From NCBI GenBank assembly GCA_937936675.1, contig CALDDL010000129.1, positions 1 through 23,833 of the forward strand: DNA of 23,833 nt, in the 5' to 3' direction. This DNA is from an uncultured bacterium (GTDB taxonomy: Bacteria > Bacteroidota > Ignavibacteria > Ignavibacteriales > Melioribacteraceae). This document shows, one piece after another, positions 22,821 to 23,833 of this stretch. Made by a program: the position numbers and the translations under genes. The notes beneath the pieces are model-generated. The model made no database searches. It was given only the letters and a program-made list of their open reading frames with translations, and had not been told where the DNA came from. Each line of letters opens with the position of its first letter. Within the stretch, counting starts at the first letter, position 1.

Positions 22821-23833
22821 ATGAGAACAATTGTAGCACTTCCCGGAGACGGAATCGGTAAAGTAGTACTTCCTGAAGCAATAAGATTATTAGAAGCAGC
22901 TGGTTTTAAAGCAAATTATGTATGGGGCGATATTGGTTGGGACTATTGGTGTAATGAAGGTAATGCACTTCCGCAACGAACAATCGATTTAATTAAAGAA
23001 CACAAAATTGCTCTCTTCGGTGCTATTACAAGTAAACCAAAAGATGCAGCCGAAAAAGAATTAGCCCCAGAATTGAAAGATAAAGGATATGTTTATTTCT
23101 CACCTATCGTTGGTCTGAGACAACATTTTAATTTAGATATTTGTATTCGTCCCTGCCTCTCATTCAAAGGTAACCCTCTTAACTTCATTCGTAAATCCGC
23201 TGATGGCGGCTACGAGGAACCGTTAGTAGATTCTGTAATCTTTAGACAAAATACCGAAGGACTTTATGCCGGAGTGGAATGGACTAATCCTCCTAAAAAT
23301 GTACGCGATGCTTTAGAAACTCACTCAAAAATGAAATTCTTCAAAGATGTTCCGAGTGAAGATATGGCTATATCTACTCGCATTATTACACGACATGCCG
23401 CTCAAAGAATTATTAGAGCAGCTTTCGAATATGCCGATAAATATGGATATAAGAATGTAACAGTTTGCGAAAAGCCGAACGTACTTAGAGAAACTTCAGG
23501 TATGATGGTTCAAGAAGCTAAAAAGATTTCAAAAGATTTTCCTCATATAGCAATGTGGGATACCAATATCGATGCGCAGATGATGTGGCTTACCAAAAAC
23601 CCTGAAGACTACGGCGTGATAGTAGCCGAGAATATGTTCGGTGATATTATTAGCGATGGCTTCGCAGGTTTAGTAGGCGGACTCGGATTCGCATGCAGCG
23701 CTAATATCGGTGATGATTATGCGGTATTCGAACCCACTCACGGCTCTGCTCCTAAATATGAGAAATTAGAACCATCTATCGTTAATCCTATTGCGATGTT
23801 TATGAGCGCATGTATGATGCTTGATCATATCGG
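22821..23833 (+). CDS. Isocitrate/isopropylmalate-type dehydrogenase (3' end cut by window)
   Basis: The reading frame opens at the ATG at 22821, with GAGGT (22811-22815) before it, and continues without a stop for 337 codons to the window edge. It starts MRTIVALPGDGIGKVVLPEA. The substrate-binding set is present: Ser94, Arg100, Arg110, and FRQNTEGLYAGVEW with the third Arg. The metal-binding region AENMFGDIISDGFAGLVGGLGFA is also intact. The family includes isocitrate, isopropylmalate, homoisocitrate and tartrate dehydrogenases. IDH is favoured by the IDH-like ANIGD and HGSAPKY segments. The coenzyme site reads HGSAPKY, and Lys-Tyr at that place goes with NADP preference in E. coli Icd. The position of Asn115 in E. 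coli Icd is Ile here, so the exact substrate is open. Confidence 0.85.
   Translation, partial: MRTIVALPGDGIGKVVLPEAIRLLEAAGFKANYVWGDIGWDYWCNEGNALPQRTIDLIKEHKIALFGAITSKPKDAAEKELAPELKDKGYVYFSPIVGLRQHFNLDICIRPCLSFKGNPLNFIRKSADGGYEEPLVDSVIFRQNTEGLYAGVEWTNPPKNVRDALETHSKMKFFKDVPSEDMAISTRIITRHAAQRIIRAAFEYADKYGYKNVTVCEKPNVLRETSGMMVQEAKKISKDFPHIAMWDTNIDAQMMWLTKNPEDYGVIVAENMFGDIISDGFAGLVGGLGFACSANIGDDYAVFEPTHGSAPKYEKLEPSIVNPIAMFMSACMMLDHI

Overview
The window is AT-rich, gene-dense bacterial chromosome. It looks like a Gram-negative member of the Bacteroidota/Ignavibacteriota/Chlorobi (FCB) group, and I lean towards Ignavibacteria or a relative. The reasons are a PorD-like (DUF4835) protein and a PorV/PorQ-like barrel typical of type IX secretion genomes, a bacterial ceramide (sphingolipid) gene set, a CX4CH surface lipoprotein of a kind common in this group, and AT-rich codon use. 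Clear Shine-Dalgarno sequences (AAGGAG, GAGGT) precede many genes, which is less typical of core Bacteroidetes. This placement is inference; there is no 16S gene in the window.

Region 1 (1-2800, minus strand): a tRNA-Ala(GGC), a metallo-beta-lactamase-fold hydrolase of the NAPE-PLD/RomA type, and a PAS/AAA+/Fis sigma-54 activator. A 325-base regulatory gap (2800-3124) follows, with a palindrome close to the regulator gene and a candidate sigma-54 promoter facing right.

Region 2 (3125-11561, plus strand) is the most notable part. It holds a glycyl radical enzyme whose full set of recognisable active-site residues matches 4-hydroxyphenylacetate decarboxylase (HpdB, p-cresol forming). After it come its small iron-sulfur subunit (HpdC-like, but lacking the N-terminal cluster ligands), a hairpin terminator, an OFA-like MFS transporter, a second terminator, the dedicated radical-SAM activating enzyme with a ferredoxin insert (HpdA), an outer-membrane porin of the alginate-export type, and a translationally coupled DUF4125-DUF4037 pair of unknown function. 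Read together this is a substrate-to-product module: outer-membrane pore, inner-membrane carrier, decarboxylase, activase, and a divergent PAS sigma-54 regulator that may sense an aromatic acid. The activase gene is separated from hpdBC by the transporter, unlike the compact clostridial hpdBCA order.

Region 3 (11570-13777): a 2TM potassium-channel-like protein with tandem RCK modules on the minus strand, then a small CX4CH cytochrome-like lipoprotein.

Region 4 (13774-17270): a ceramide-synthesis locus with an SDR reductase (CerR-like, minus strand), serine palmitoyltransferase (Spt) and a GNAT-fold ceramide synthase (bCerS-like). A periplasmic HEAT-repeat/cyclophilin fusion overlaps the last of these by 4 bases.

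Region 5 (19215-23833): a PorD-like protein (minus), a PorV/PorQ-like barrel, an outer-membrane protein related to the HHH-barrel family but apparently without the HHH part, and a 3'-truncated isocitrate/isopropylmalate-type dehydrogenase that runs off the window. No IS element, CRISPR array, rRNA or clear pseudogene was seen.
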